Of a stretch of DNA of 64,000 nucleotides, positions 49,580-58,227 are shown one piece after another; position 1 is the first letter of the stretch, and each line of letters starts with the position of its first letter. Origin of the DNA: Legionella_A sp963772805 (GTDB taxonomy: Bacteria > Pseudomonadota > Gammaproteobacteria > Legionellales > Legionellaceae); contig CAVYYU010000002.1 of assembly GCA_963772805.1 (NCBI GenBank), positions 248,001-312,000 of the forward strand, given 5' to 3'. The notes below the pieces were generated by a model, which was given only the letters and a program-made list of their open reading frames with translations, was not told where the DNA came from and did no database searches. The translations under genes were made by a program, and so were the position numbers.

Positions 49580-49882
49580 GTGGCTAAAAAATCAATACTG
49601 GCACGAGAAAATAAAAGAGGTCTCTTAGTAGACAAATATAAAACTCGACGAGACGAATTAAAGCGAACCATCAAATCATCTGATGATTTTGATGCTATTA
49701 TGGCAGCGCAAGCGAGCTTAGCAAAGTTGCCTTTAAATTCGAATCCTGTACGTCATAGTACACGATGCCAGCAATGTGGTCGTCCGCATGCAGTATATCG
49801 AAAATTTGGACTATGCAGGATTTGTCTGCGTCAGCAACTGATGATTGGTAACGTCACTGGCGGCCGAAAATCAAGCTGGTAA
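49580..49882 (+). CDS. rpsN: 30S ribosomal protein S14 (long, zinc-binding form)
   Basis: 100 residues from GTG 49580. Most long S14 proteins lack zinc ligands, but here Cys63, Cys66, Cys79 and Cys82 form CxxC-x12-CxxC (RCQQCGRPHAVYRKFGLCRIC in pieces). So zinc binding is likely. Legionella S14, as I recall it, looks the same. Confidence 0.96.
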   Translation: MAKKSILARENKRGLLVDKYKTRRDELKRTIKSSDDFDAIMAAQASLAKLPLNSNPVRHSTRCQQCGRPHAVYRKFGLCRICLRQQLMIGNVTGGRKSSW

Positions 49883-49907
49883 AACTTTTATAAATTGGAG
49901 AACGACT

Positions 49908-50303
49908 GTGAGTATGCATGATCCAGTTGCTGATATGCTGACTAGAATACGTAATGGCCAGCGTGCTAAACATCAGCATGTAAAAATGATTTCATCTATT
50001 TTAAAAGAAGAAATCGCAAAAGTATTAAAAGATGAAGGTTATATAGCCGAATATGCTGTAGAGACTCTTGATAACAACCTGAAGTCAATTACACTACACC
50101 TGAAATATTATCATGGACGCCCTGTTATAGAGTTGATTAAAAGAATCAGCCGTCCAGGACTACGTGTATATAAGTCTGTTAAAGAATTATCTTCTATTCC
50201 AGGCTTTGGTATTTCTATCCTGTCAACATCTAAAGGCGTAATGACGCATGTTGCAGCTAGAACAAAGGGTGTTGGCGGCGAAATTATTTGTGAAGTTGCG
50301 TAA
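49908..50303 (+). CDS. rpsH: 30S ribosomal protein S8
   Basis: S8, the spc-operon repressor in E. coli; 131 residues. GTG 49908 (seven bases after GGAG) gives the family start MSMHDPVADMLTRIRNG. The C-terminal STSKGVMTHVAAR and GGEIICEVA are conserved. Confidence 0.96.
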   Translation: MSMHDPVADMLTRIRNGQRAKHQHVKMISSILKEEIAKVLKDEGYIAEYAVETLDNNLKSITLHLKYYHGRPVIELIKRISRPGLRVYKSVKELSSIPGFGISILSTSKGVMTHVAARTKGVGGEIICEVA

Positions 50304-50320
50304 TACGAACGAGGATAGAT

Positions 50321-50863
50321 ATGTCTAGAGTAGCTAAAGCCCCTATTATACTGCCTGCGAATGTTGAGTTATCAGTCAACAAAGACACAGTTACAGTAAA
50401 AGGGCCTAAGGGATCGTTAACCCAGCATTGTAATAAATTGGTGAGCGTTAGCAAGTCCGACACAAACGACAAGCAAATTATATTTAAACCAGCGGTTGTT
50501 GATCCAAATGCATGGGCGCAAGCTGGTACGGTTCGTGCCTTGGTAAACAACATGATCCAGGGTGTGACAACTGGGTATTCTAAGACACTAGAACTAGTCG
50601 GTGTAGGTTATCGTGCACTGGCTAAAGATAAGTCAGTAACCTTGTCTCTGGGTCATTCACATCCAATTGAATATGTTTTGCGACCTGGCGTTGTGGCCGA
50701 AACACCGAATAACACAACTATCATATTAACAGGGATAGATAAGCAGCTTATTGGCCAGGTTGCTTCAGAAATTCGTGCGTTTAGAAAGCCTGAGCCTTAT
50801 AAAGGCAAGGGAGTTAAATACGCAGGGGAAGTAATCGTACGCAAAGAAGCGAAAAAGAAATAA
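50321..50863 (+). CDS. rplF: 50S ribosomal protein L6
   Basis: L6, 180 residues, with the C-terminal signature RKPEPYKGKGVKYAGE near the sarcin-ricin loop contact. Confidence 0.97.
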   Translation: MSRVAKAPIILPANVELSVNKDTVTVKGPKGSLTQHCNKLVSVSKSDTNDKQIIFKPAVVDPNAWAQAGTVRALVNNMIQGVTTGYSKTLELVGVGYRALAKDKSVTLSLGHSHPIEYVLRPGVVAETPNNTTIILTGIDKQLIGQVASEIRAFRKPEPYKGKGVKYAGEVIVRKEAKKK

Positions 50864-50873
50864 GGTGTAAGAA

Positions 50874-51230
50874 ATGAATAAAGAAATAGCCAGAAAACGA
50901 CGAGGCGCCAAATCAAAAGCAATTATTGGTCATTCAAAACGGCCAAGATTGGTTGTGTATCGAAGTGGTGCGCACATTTATTCGCAAATCGTTGTGCGTG
51001 GAGAACAAGGAGATCAAGTGATCGTATCTTCATCCACAGTTGATAAAGAAATAAAAGCAAATTTGACTGGAAATAAATGCGACCAAGCGGTGCAGGTCGG
51101 AAAACTACTTGCGCAACGCGCAGTGGCAAAAAATGTTTCTGAAGTAGCGTTTGACCGTGCTGGCTACAAATACCATGGTCGAGTTAAAGCATTGGCTACC
51201 GGTGCTCGTGAAGCTGGCTTGAAATTTTAA
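50874..51230 (+). CDS. rplR: 50S ribosomal protein L18
   Basis: 5S rRNA-binding L18, 118 residues, ending VAFDRAGYKYHGRVKALA...AGLKF as usual. Confidence 0.97.
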   Translation: MNKEIARKRRGAKSKAIIGHSKRPRLVVYRSGAHIYSQIVVRGEQGDQVIVSSSTVDKEIKANLTGNKCDQAVQVGKLLAQRAVAKNVSEVAFDRAGYKYHGRVKALATGAREAGLKF

Positions 51231-51239
51231 GGAACGGTT

Positions 51240-51746
51240 ATGGCATTTGATGATTCTACAAAAACAGATGGTTACCAAGAAAAGCTTATATCTGTTACAC
51301 GTACTGCAAAAGTAGTGAAGGGAGGACGTGTATTCGGCTTCGCTGTACTAGTAGTAGTTGGCGATGGTAAGGGCAAGATTGGTTATGGACGGGGTAAAGC
51401 TCGTGAAGTGCCGGTTGCCATCCAAAAGGCGATGGAACATGCTCGAAAGAACATGATCTACGTACCTTTAGCAGGAACTACTATACACCATGAAATTACA
51501 TGGAGTTATGGTGCGTCTAAGGTGTTCATGAAGCCTGCAAATGAAGGTACTGGAATTATCGCGGGTGGTGCAATGCGCGCTGTTCTAGAGGTTCTAGGCG
51601 TTCAAAATATTTCAGCAAAAAGTATTGGTTCTACGAATCCAAGTAATATTGTTCGTGCAACCATTGGCGCTTTAACACACATTGGCACACCTGATTATGT
51701 AGCAGCTAAGCGCGGCAAATCAGTAGCTGAAGTAATGGCGGGATAA
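51240..51746 (+). CDS. rpsE: 30S ribosomal protein S5
   Basis: S5, 168 residues, with RTAKVVKGGRVFGFAVLVVV and GYGRGKAREVP. The spectinomycin loop (KVVKGGR) appears wild type. Confidence 0.97.
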   Translation: MAFDDSTKTDGYQEKLISVTRTAKVVKGGRVFGFAVLVVVGDGKGKIGYGRGKAREVPVAIQKAMEHARKNMIYVPLAGTTIHHEITWSYGASKVFMKPANEGTGIIAGGAMRAVLEVLGVQNISAKSIGSTNPSNIVRATIGALTHIGTPDYVAAKRGKSVAEVMAG

Positions 51747-51748
51747 TA

Positions 51749-51934
51749 ATGAGCAGCAAAATTAAAGTTACTCTTGTTAAGAGTTTGATTGGACGTATAC
51801 CCAAGCATGTTCTAATTGCAAAGCAATTGGGTCTGGGAAAAATGAACAGTTCAGTTGTTCATCAAGATATTCCTGCGATTCGTGGATTGACTAATCTCAT
51901 TCACTATCTGCTGAAAGTTGAGGAGTGTGCATAA
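51749..51934 (+). CDS. rpmD: 50S ribosomal protein L30
   Basis: 61 residues, KVTLVKSLIGRIPKH start. The TAA stop shares its last base with the rplO ATG. Confidence 0.96.
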   Translation: MSSKIKVTLVKSLIGRIPKHVLIAKQLGLGKMNSSVVHQDIPAIRGLTNLIHYLLKVEECA

Positions 51935-52368
51935 TGAATTTAAATACATTATCTCCTGCACCAGGATCAAAGACAAACCGCAGACGTCTTGGCCGAGGAA
52001 TTGGCTCTGGATTGGGAAAAACCTGTGGTAGTGGTCATAAAGGTCAAAAAGCACGTGCGGGTGGTTTTCACAAGATTAACTTTGAAGGCGGTCAGATGCC
52101 GATTCAACGTCGTCTACCAAAAATGGGATTTAAATCTCGCAGTGCCAAACTGGTTGATGAAGTTAATTTAAGTGAATTAGCAAAGCTTTCTGTCGAAATT
52201 ATTGACCTGGACGCTTTAAAAGCTGCTGGTTTAGTAAATAAATCAATCCGAGAAGTAAAGGTAATTCTTTCTGGTGAAATTACTACACCTGTTAAGATTA
52301 AGGGACTACGTATTACCAAAGGTGCACGTAAAGTCATAGAAGACCTAGGTGGCAGCATAGAAGAGTGA
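51934..52368 (+). CDS. rplO: 50S ribosomal protein L15
   Basis: 144 residues from ATG 51934, eight bases after AGGAG. Glycine-rich N-terminus RRLGRGIGSGLGKTCGSGHKG is typical (given here in part). Confidence 0.96.
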   Translation: MNLNTLSPAPGSKTNRRRLGRGIGSGLGKTCGSGHKGQKARAGGFHKINFEGGQMPIQRRLPKMGFKSRSAKLVDEVNLSELAKLSVEIIDLDALKAAGLVNKSIREVKVILSGEITTPVKIKGLRITKGARKVIEDLGGSIEE

Positions 52369-52370
52369 CT

Positions 52371-53699
52371 ATGAACAACCAGAAACAGAATAGTAAAACA
52401 TCTGGCGGTGGCTTGGCCGAACTAAAATCGCGACTATGGTTTGTAGTAATCGCGATTCTAGTTTATAGGCTAGGAGCACATATCCCAGTTCCAGGTTTGG
52501 ATCCGCAAAAATTGGCTAATTTCTTCAATGAGCAGCAAAACACAATTTTTGGTTTGTTTAATATGTTTTCTGGTGGTGCACTGTCGCGAGTTACAGTGTT
52601 TGCAATAGGAATTATGCCCTATATTTCAGCCTCGATTATGATTCAGCTTTTTTCTGTCATCGTGCCAACGTTGGAACAGATTAAAAAAGAAGGAGAGTCT
52701 GGGCGACGGAAGATTAATCAATATACTCGCTATCTGACTGTTGTTTTATCTATATTCCAGTCGTTGGGTATGGCGCGTTGGCTTGCGGGTCAACACATAG
52801 CTTTGCAGCCGGATTTTATTTTTTATTTTACGGCAGTTGTAACCCTTGTTACTGGAACTATGTTCTTAATGTGGCTTGGTGAACAAATTACAGAAAAGGG
52901 TGTCGGTAATGGTATATCATTGATCATTTTTTCTGGAATAGTATCAAGTATGCCTAATGCTATCGCATCGGTATTACAACAAGTTAAAGAAGGTCAAATG
53001 CAGGCGCTGACACTGTTGTTCATCGCAGTAATTGTCGTGGTTGTGACTGGTTTCGTGGTTTTTATGGAAAGAGGCCAGCGGCGCATAAGGGTTAATTACG
53101 CACAAAGAACACAAGGCAGAAAAATATATGCTGCACAGTCAAGTCACTTGCCGCTAAAAATAAATATGTCTGGTGTTATACCACCTATCTTTGCATCTAG
53201 TATTATCTTACTACCTGCAACCCTTGCTCAGTTTTTTGGGCATGGAAAGGGGATGGATTGGTTGGCTGACATAGGTATGGCATTGTCTCCTGGACAGCCT
53301 CTCTATCTTATAGTGTACGCAATAGCCATCCTGTTTTTTGCATTCTTTTATACCGCCTTGGTTTTTAATCCCAAGGATACGGCGGATAACTTGAAGAAAT
53401 CGGGCGCATATATACCTGGAATTAGACCTGGTGAGCAGACCGCACGTTATATTGACCTTGTCATGACGAGATTGACTTTGATTGGGTCGTTATATTTAGT
53501 GCTTGTTTGTTTACTGCCCCAAATTTTAATGTATACATGGCATGTTCCGTTTTATTTTGGTGGTACCTCGTTGTTGATTATTGTTGTTGTAATTATGGAT
53601 TTTGTTGCACAAACGCAAGCCCATTTAATGACCCAGCAATATGATTCGTTAATGAAAAAGGCGAATTTTAAAGGGACTAAATTGCCTGGTCTGTTATGA
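52371..53699 (+). CDS. secY: Preprotein translocase subunit SecY
   Basis: The channel subunit of SecYEG, 442 residues from ATG 52371 (GAAGAG five bases upstream). About ten membrane helices are visible. GAHIPVPGLDP opens the first periplasmic region, ERGQRRIRVNYAQR lies in the cytosolic loop, and GIRPGEQT precedes the later helices. It pairs with SecE encoded at 26976. Confidence 0.97.
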   Translation: MNNQKQNSKTSGGGLAELKSRLWFVVIAILVYRLGAHIPVPGLDPQKLANFFNEQQNTIFGLFNMFSGGALSRVTVFAIGIMPYISASIMIQLFSVIVPTLEQIKKEGESGRRKINQYTRYLTVVLSIFQSLGMARWLAGQHIALQPDFIFYFTAVVTLVTGTMFLMWLGEQITEKGVGNGISLIIFSGIVSSMPNAIASVLQQVKEGQMQALTLLFIAVIVVVVTGFVVFMERGQRRIRVNYAQRTQGRKIYAAQSSHLPLKINMSGVIPPIFASSIILLPATLAQFFGHGKGMDWLADIGMALSPGQPLYLIVYAIAILFFAFFYTALVFNPKDTADNLKKSGAYIPGIRPGEQTARYIDLVMTRLTLIGSLYLVLVCLLPQILMYTWHVPFYFGGTSLLIIVVVIMDFVAQTQAHLMTQQYDSLMKKANFKGTKLPGLL

Positions 53700-53717
53700 T
53701 TTTTTTCGGAGTTAGTA

Positions 53718-53831
53718 ATGAAAGTTAGAGCATCAGTAAAGCGTATATGTCGTAACTGCAAGATTATAAAGCGCAACGGAACCATCAGGGTAATATGTAA
53801 AGATGCGCGACATAAGCAAAGACAAGGTTAA
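53718..53831 (+). CDS. rpmJ: 50S ribosomal protein L36
   Basis: A 37-codon gene, MKVRASVKRICRNC start. The zinc set Cys11, Cys14, Cys27, His32 is complete, so this is the zinc-ribbon form. It lies 18 bases after secY, preceded by TCGGAG. Confidence 0.95.
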   Translation: MKVRASVKRICRNCKIIKRNGTIRVICKDARHKQRQG

Positions 53832-53838
53832 TCTGCGC

Positions 53839-53867
53839 TTGATTTTAGTTAATTAAACTAGTATTCT
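53839..53867 (+). promoter_or_regulatory. Possible alpha-operon promoter and leader
   Basis: TTGATT at 53839-53844, 17 bases, TATTCT at 53862-53867. A small CTGTC/GGCAG hairpin follows (53869-53884). In E. coli S4 binds a pseudoknot at the rpsM start; I cannot confirm the fold. Confidence 0.4.
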
Positions 53868-53908
53868 TCTGTCCCTTTCGGCAGAGCAAATAACAATCGG
53901 AGAATTTA

Positions 53909-54265
53909 ATGGCTCGTATTGCAGGTGTTAACATCGCGGATCACAAGCATCTTGTGATTGCGCTTACATCGATTTACGGTATTGGAAGACCAACCTCACT
54001 AAAATTGTGTGAGCAAGTTGGCATTGATCCCGCAACAAAAGTTTCACAGCTCACTGATGACCAATTAGAAACGCTGCGTAATGAAATCGCTAAAATGACA
54101 ATAGAAGGTGATTTACGTCGAGTGATCACTATGAACATTAAACGTCTTATGGACCTTGGTTGCTACCGTGGTCTTCGACACCGCAGGGGCTTGCCGCTAC
54201 GTGGTCAACGAACAAAGACGAATGCGCGCACCCGTAAAGGACGTCGCAAAGGCACCAATACTTGA
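53909..54265 (+). CDS. rpsM: 30S ribosomal protein S13
   Basis: 118 residues, start MARIAGVNIADHKH, basic C-terminal RGLRHRRGLPLRGQRTKTNARTRKG (shown in part: GLRHRRGLPLRGQRT). First gene of the alpha group. Confidence 0.97.
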   Translation: MARIAGVNIADHKHLVIALTSIYGIGRPTSLKLCEQVGIDPATKVSQLTDDQLETLRNEIAKMTIEGDLRRVITMNIKRLMDLGCYRGLRHRRGLPLRGQRTKTNARTRKGRRKGTNT

Positions 54266-54286
54266 TTTTTTATGTAGGAAAATAAG

Positions 54287-54685
54287 ATGGCAACTAATAA
54301 GGCAAAGCAACAAAAAGTACGAAAAAAAGTTAAGCGAGTCGTATCAGATGGTATAGTGCACGTTCACGCATCATTTAATAACACGATTGTAACGTTTACT
54401 GACCGTCAAGGTAATGCTTTATGTTGGGCTACATCAGGTGGTTCTGGTTTCAGAGGTTCGCGTAAAAGCACACCCTACGCGGCGCAGATTGCGACAGAGA
54501 GAGCTGGTGCGGTTGCCAAAGAATACGGCATGAAATCTGTTGCAGTATTTGTGCATGGTCCTGGACCAGGTCGTGAATCAACTATTCGCGAATTGATCTC
54601 GCAGGAATTTAAGATTGTAGAAATAACCGATGTTACCGGCATACCACATAATGGTTGTAAGCCGCCTAAAAAACGTCGCGTATAA
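54287..54685 (+). CDS. rpsK: 30S ribosomal protein S11
   Basis: 132 residues with HASFNNTIVTFTDRQGNAL and the ending GCKPPKKRRV; platform protein near the anti-Shine-Dalgarno. Confidence 0.97.
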   Translation: MATNKAKQQKVRKKVKRVVSDGIVHVHASFNNTIVTFTDRQGNALCWATSGGSGFRGSRKSTPYAAQIATERAGAVAKEYGMKSVAVFVHGPGPGRESTIRELISQEFKIVEITDVTGIPHNGCKPPKKRRV

Positions 54686-54701
54686 GATTCAGGAGTGTTC
54701 A

Positions 54702-55322
54702 ATGGCTAGATATCTTGGTCCAAAGTGTAAGTTATCACGAAGAGAAGGCACCGATTTATTACTTAAAAGTGGTGTGCGTGATCACAAATCAAAATGTAAG
54801 TCAGAAAAACAACCTGGCCAGCATAGTGATAAACGTCCGCGGTTGAGTGACTACGGCGTTCAATTACGTGAAAAGCAAAAAATTCGTCGCTTGTATGGCG
54901 TTTTGGAAAAGCAATTCCGTAATTACTATAAATTAGCAGCAAGCCATAAAGGTTCTACAGGTGAAAACCTGATGGCCACCTTGGAGCGTAGACTAGACAA
55001 CGTGGTCTACCGTATGGGTTTTGCAAGTACTCGTGCAGAAGCACGCCAGCTGGTATCCCATAAGGCAATTATGGTTAACGAAAAGCTCGTTAACATTGCA
55101 TCTTACCTGGTAAAAGCGGGTGATATTATTGCAATCAGGCAAAAGGCAAAGGCACAGGGTCGTATCCAAGCTGCCGTAGCTTTATCTGAGCAACGCGCTT
55201 CATGCGATTGGCTGACTGTGGATTCAACGGCATTTAAAGGAACTTTTACAACGATTCCTACGCTAAATGAAGTATCCGCTGATTATAACGTTAACTTGGT
55301 GGTAGAACTTTACTCTAAGTAA
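54702..55322 (+). CDS. rpsD: 30S ribosomal protein S4
   Basis: 206 residues from ATG 54702, seven bases after AGGAG. MARYLGPKCKLSRREGTDL and the S4 RNA-binding domain (LERRLDNVVYRMGFA) are intact. Confidence 0.97.
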   Translation: MARYLGPKCKLSRREGTDLLLKSGVRDHKSKCKSEKQPGQHSDKRPRLSDYGVQLREKQKIRRLYGVLEKQFRNYYKLAASHKGSTGENLMATLERRLDNVVYRMGFASTRAEARQLVSHKAIMVNEKLVNIASYLVKAGDIIAIRQKAKAQGRIQAAVALSEQRASCDWLTVDSTAFKGTFTTIPTLNEVSADYNVNLVVELYSK

Positions 55323-55340
55323 AATCGGAGACACAGCTGA

Positions 55341-56333
55341 ATGTATACTGATATTAATGAAATGCTGACACCAAAGGTTCTTAAGGTTCAGTCTGATACG
55401 CCGAATCATTCACGTATCGTTCTTGAGCCCTTAGAGCGTGGTTTCGGTCACACACTCGGTAATGCATTAAGACGAATTTTGATGTCTTCCATGCCGGGTA
55501 GCGCTATAACAGAAGCTACGATAGATGGCGTGCTCCATGAGTACAGCACTATCGAAGGTGTTCAGGAAGATGTCGTAAATATTCTTCTGAATCTGAAAGA
55601 TATAGCAATTAAAATGACAGTTGGCGAAGAGGCCAGCTTGAATTTAAACGTGCAGGGACCCTGTCAAGTAACGGCCGCTGATATTCAGCTTACGCATGGC
55701 GTGGAAATATTGAACCCAGAGCATATTATTGCCAATCTAAATGAACATGGCAAAATTAACATGACTCTGAAGGTCGAAAGAGGCATAGGTTTCCATACAA
55801 CGGATACTTTTGTACGTTTGCTTGACGAAGAAGTAGAGAAAAAATTAGTTGGAAAACTTAAAATTGATAATACTTTTTCTCCCGTTAAGAAAGTGGCCTA
55901 TTTTGTTGACAATGCACGCGTAGAAAATCGTACGGATTTGGATAAATTGACTATCGATCTGCAAACGAATGGCACTATTGATCCAGAAGAAGCCATCCGA
56001 ATTTCAGCTAGCATTTTGCAACGTCAATTGCATTCATTTGTTGATATGAAATTTGAAGAATCAAGAGCGGATCTTAAAGAACGCAATGATTTTGATCCCG
56101 TTTTGTTACGACCTGTTGATGACTTGGAGTTGACTGTTCGTTCAGCAAATTGTTTAAAAGCTGAAAACATATACTACATCGGTGATCTGGTTCAAAAATC
56201 TGAAAATGAATTGTTAAAAACCCCAAATCTGGGTAAGAAATCCCTGACTGAGATTAAAGATGTACTCGCTTCAAGGTCATTGTCTCTGGGGATGAAACTT
56301 GAGAATTGGCCGCCAGAAAATCTTGGCGAGTAA
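55341..56333 (+). CDS. rpoA: RNA polymerase subunit alpha
   Basis: 330 residues. N-terminal domain with LEPLERGFGHTLGNALRRIL (assembly), linker around 235-248, and C-terminal domain with VRSANCLKAENI and TPNLGKKSLTEIKD, which bind UP elements and activators. CGGAGA precedes the ATG. Confidence 0.98.
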   Translation: MYTDINEMLTPKVLKVQSDTPNHSRIVLEPLERGFGHTLGNALRRILMSSMPGSAITEATIDGVLHEYSTIEGVQEDVVNILLNLKDIAIKMTVGEEASLNLNVQGPCQVTAADIQLTHGVEILNPEHIIANLNEHGKINMTLKVERGIGFHTTDTFVRLLDEEVEKKLVGKLKIDNTFSPVKKVAYFVDNARVENRTDLDKLTIDLQTNGTIDPEEAIRISASILQRQLHSFVDMKFEESRADLKERNDFDPVLLRPVDDLELTVRSANCLKAENIYYIGDLVQKSENELLKTPNLGKKSLTEIKDVLASRSLSLGMKLENWPPENLGE

Positions 56334-56351
56334 TATTTAGGAGTCTTTGTT

Positions 56352-56732
56352 ATGCGTCACCGAAATGCAGGCCGTAGTTTCAGTCGAACAAGCAGCCATA
56401 GAAAAGCTATGTTTTCTAATATGTGTTGTTCCTTGATTGAACACGAGCAGATTAAAACCACACTGCCGAAAGCAAAAGAATTGCGTCGTTATATTGAACC
56501 GCTAATTACTGTAAGCAAAGCTGATTCAGTTGCTACACGTCGTCAAGCGTTTGATACATTGCGCAGCAATAGTGCTGTTGGTAAGTTGTTCACAACCCTT
56601 GGCCCTCGTTATGTAGAGCGTCCAGGCGGGTATGTTCGTGTTATTAAATGCGGATTCCGTTCTGGCGATAATGCCCCTATGGCTATCATTGAATTGGTTG
56701 ATAGGCCGGTTGTTAACGATTCAGAAGAATAA
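56352..56732 (+). CDS. rplQ: 50S ribosomal protein L17
   Basis: 126 residues, MRHRNAGRSFSRTSSHRKAM start. Last gene of the ribosomal block, followed 17 bases later by a strong terminator. Confidence 0.97.
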   Translation: MRHRNAGRSFSRTSSHRKAMFSNMCCSLIEHEQIKTTLPKAKELRRYIEPLITVSKADSVATRRQAFDTLRSNSAVGKLFTTLGPRYVERPGGYVRVIKCGFRSGDNAPMAIIELVDRPVVNDSEE

Positions 56733-56749
56733 ATAAATCATTTTTTAAT

Positions 56750-56778
56750 AAACCAGGATTATTCCTGGTTTTTTTTTA
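56750..56778 (+). terminator. Strong terminator closing the ribosomal block
   Basis: AAACCAGGA (56750-56758) and TCCTGGTTT (56763-56771) form a 9-bp stem with a TTAT loop, followed by an unbroken T-run to 56778. Confidence 0.92.
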
Positions 56779-56834
56779 TTAAATTTTTTATTATTTTTCT
56801 GTAGGTTATTCCATGTTGTCAGGCGACAGTAACA

Positions 56835-57518
56835 CTAATTTTGTTCTAAAACAGGTGTTGCCAAGTCGACCACTATCTCATCATACCCATCGAAAACGTT
56901 ATCCGCCTCATGTAATTGTGATTTGTTGTAACTTGTTGTTAGACCGATTACGTACATTCCTGCCTTTTTAGCAGCGGCAATTCCAGGTGGTGAATCTTCA
57001 ATAACCATGCATTTTGATGGGAGCACGCCCAGGCGCTGAGCAGTTAGTAAATAACCTTCAGGAGATGGTTTCCCTAATTCAACATCCGCGGATGTTACAA
57101 TAACCTCGAAAGCTGCCAGCAGATTCCCATGGTTTAATTTATTTAAAGCGGTGAGTACCTCCTCTTTGCTAGAACCTGTACAGATTGCAATCTTATTTGT
57201 TTTTTTTATGCTAGCGAGAATATTGTGTTCTACGTGTTGAACAAAAGGTAGTTTTTCGCGCGCATTAATAATCTGAATATAGACTTCACTTTTTGCCTTG
57301 ATCATTAAATTAATTTCATTCACTGCAAAATATTGTCCTTTGTTAGCTAGAAACAGTGGAAACATGTCTTTATCGGATAAGCCCAGATACTCACTTATAT
57401 ATTCATTATAACTAATCGACAATCCGATACCTGCGAGGACTTGGCGGCATGCTTCATAGTGGATGGGCTCACTGTCAAGAATCACACCATCAAAATCAAA
57501 AATTATTGCTTCATACAT
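56835..57518 (-). CDS. HAD-superfamily hydrolase (beta-phosphoglucomutase-like)
   Basis: 227-residue HAD subfamily IA phosphatase or phosphomutase. Motif I FDFDGV.LD with Asp8/Asp10 near the N-terminus, a four-helix cap inserted after it, motif II TGSS (~115), a motif III Lys in ELGKPSPEGY, and motif IV EDSPPGIAAAKKAGM (~173-187). The substrate, probably a sugar phosphate, cannot be named. It lies downstream of ssb on the minus strand, but a terminator separates them. Confidence 0.88.
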   Translation of the reverse strand: MYEAIIFDFDGVILDSEPIHYEACRQVLAGIGLSISYNEYISEYLGLSDKDMFPLFLANKGQYFAVNEINLMIKAKSEVYIQIINAREKLPFVQHVEHNILASIKKTNKIAICTGSSKEEVLTALNKLNHGNLLAAFEVIVTSADVELGKPSPEGYLLTAQRLGVLPSKCMVIEDSPPGIAAAKKAGMYVIGLTTSYNKSQLHEADNVFDGYDEIVVDLATPVLEQN

Positions 57519-57538
57519 CGTATTCGCCTGCTAACGGA

Positions 57539-57577
57539 GATTTTTAAAAAAGAAAAGCCCATGTGTCCATGGGCTTT
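57539..57577 (-). terminator. ssb terminator
   Basis: On the minus strand a 10-bp stem AAAGCCCATG/CATGGGCTTT (57554-57577) with a four-base loop is followed by TTCTTTTTT. It begins 28 bases past the ssb stop. Confidence 0.85.
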
Positions 57578-57604
57578 AAATAAAAAATATAGTCTCAGTT
57601 GTAT

Positions 57605-58090
57605 TTAGAATGGAATATCATCGTCCAGCTCTTCAAATGCTTCCTGTGCGTTATTTTGTGATGCTTGTGGTTTGGTGGCAGCGCTTGCTTGTTGGGCATG
57701 ATGTTGTGGTGGTGCTGATTGGTCGCCTTCATTGCTGTATGATCCGCCTTGACCCCTGCTATCAAGCATTTGGATATCAGCCGCTATAATTTCAGTTGTA
57801 TAGCGATCCTGACCTTGTTGATCTTGCCATTTGCGTGTACGCAAACTTCCTTCGACATAAAGCTTGGAGCCCTTGCGAACGTACTCTCCAGCAATTTCTC
57901 CAAGGCGATTGAAGCACACCACGCGATGCCATTCGGTGCGTTCTTGCTTTTCACCAGTTTGTTTGTCTTTCCATGATTCGCTAGTAGCGATGGATAAGGT
58001 AGTCACTGCGTTGCCATTGGGCAGGTGGCGAACATCCGGATCAACTCCGACATTGCCTACCAGTATGACTTTATTAATCCCACGTGCCAT
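57605..58090 (-). CDS. ssb: Single-stranded DNA-binding protein
   Basis: 161 residues from ATG 58090, which has GGAG six bases upstream; the in-frame ATG at 58102 is that motif's own ATG and less likely. The OB fold spans about 1-110 (MARGINKVILVGNVG, ATSESWKDKQTGE, RTRKWQDQQGQDRYTTE), then a Gln/Ala/Ser-rich linker, and the acidic tail DDDIPF that recruits partner proteins. It has its own promoter. Confidence 0.97.
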   Translation of the reverse strand: MARGINKVILVGNVGVDPDVRHLPNGNAVTTLSIATSESWKDKQTGEKQERTEWHRVVCFNRLGEIAGEYVRKGSKLYVEGSLRTRKWQDQQGQDRYTTEIIAADIQMLDSRGQGGSYSNEGDQSAPPQHHAQQASAATKPQASQNNAQEAFEELDDDIPF

Positions 58091-58123
58091 TTGTATCTCC
58101 ATTATGCGAAAGTTAGAAAAACG

Positions 58124-58151
58124 ATTATAGCAAATTAATTAGTTTTCCGAA
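58124..58151 (-). promoter_or_regulatory. ssb promoter
   Basis: Minus strand: TTCGGA (58151-58146), 16 bases, TATAAT (58129-58124) with TGC directly before it, an extended -10. About 35 bases upstream of the ssb ATG. Confidence 0.75.
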
Positions 58152-58227
58152 GGGTAATTTCGTTCAATAATCCGCACATTCCGAGCGGCATAATTCTCTT
58201 GCTTAAAGTGTATCAGAACCTTCCAAT

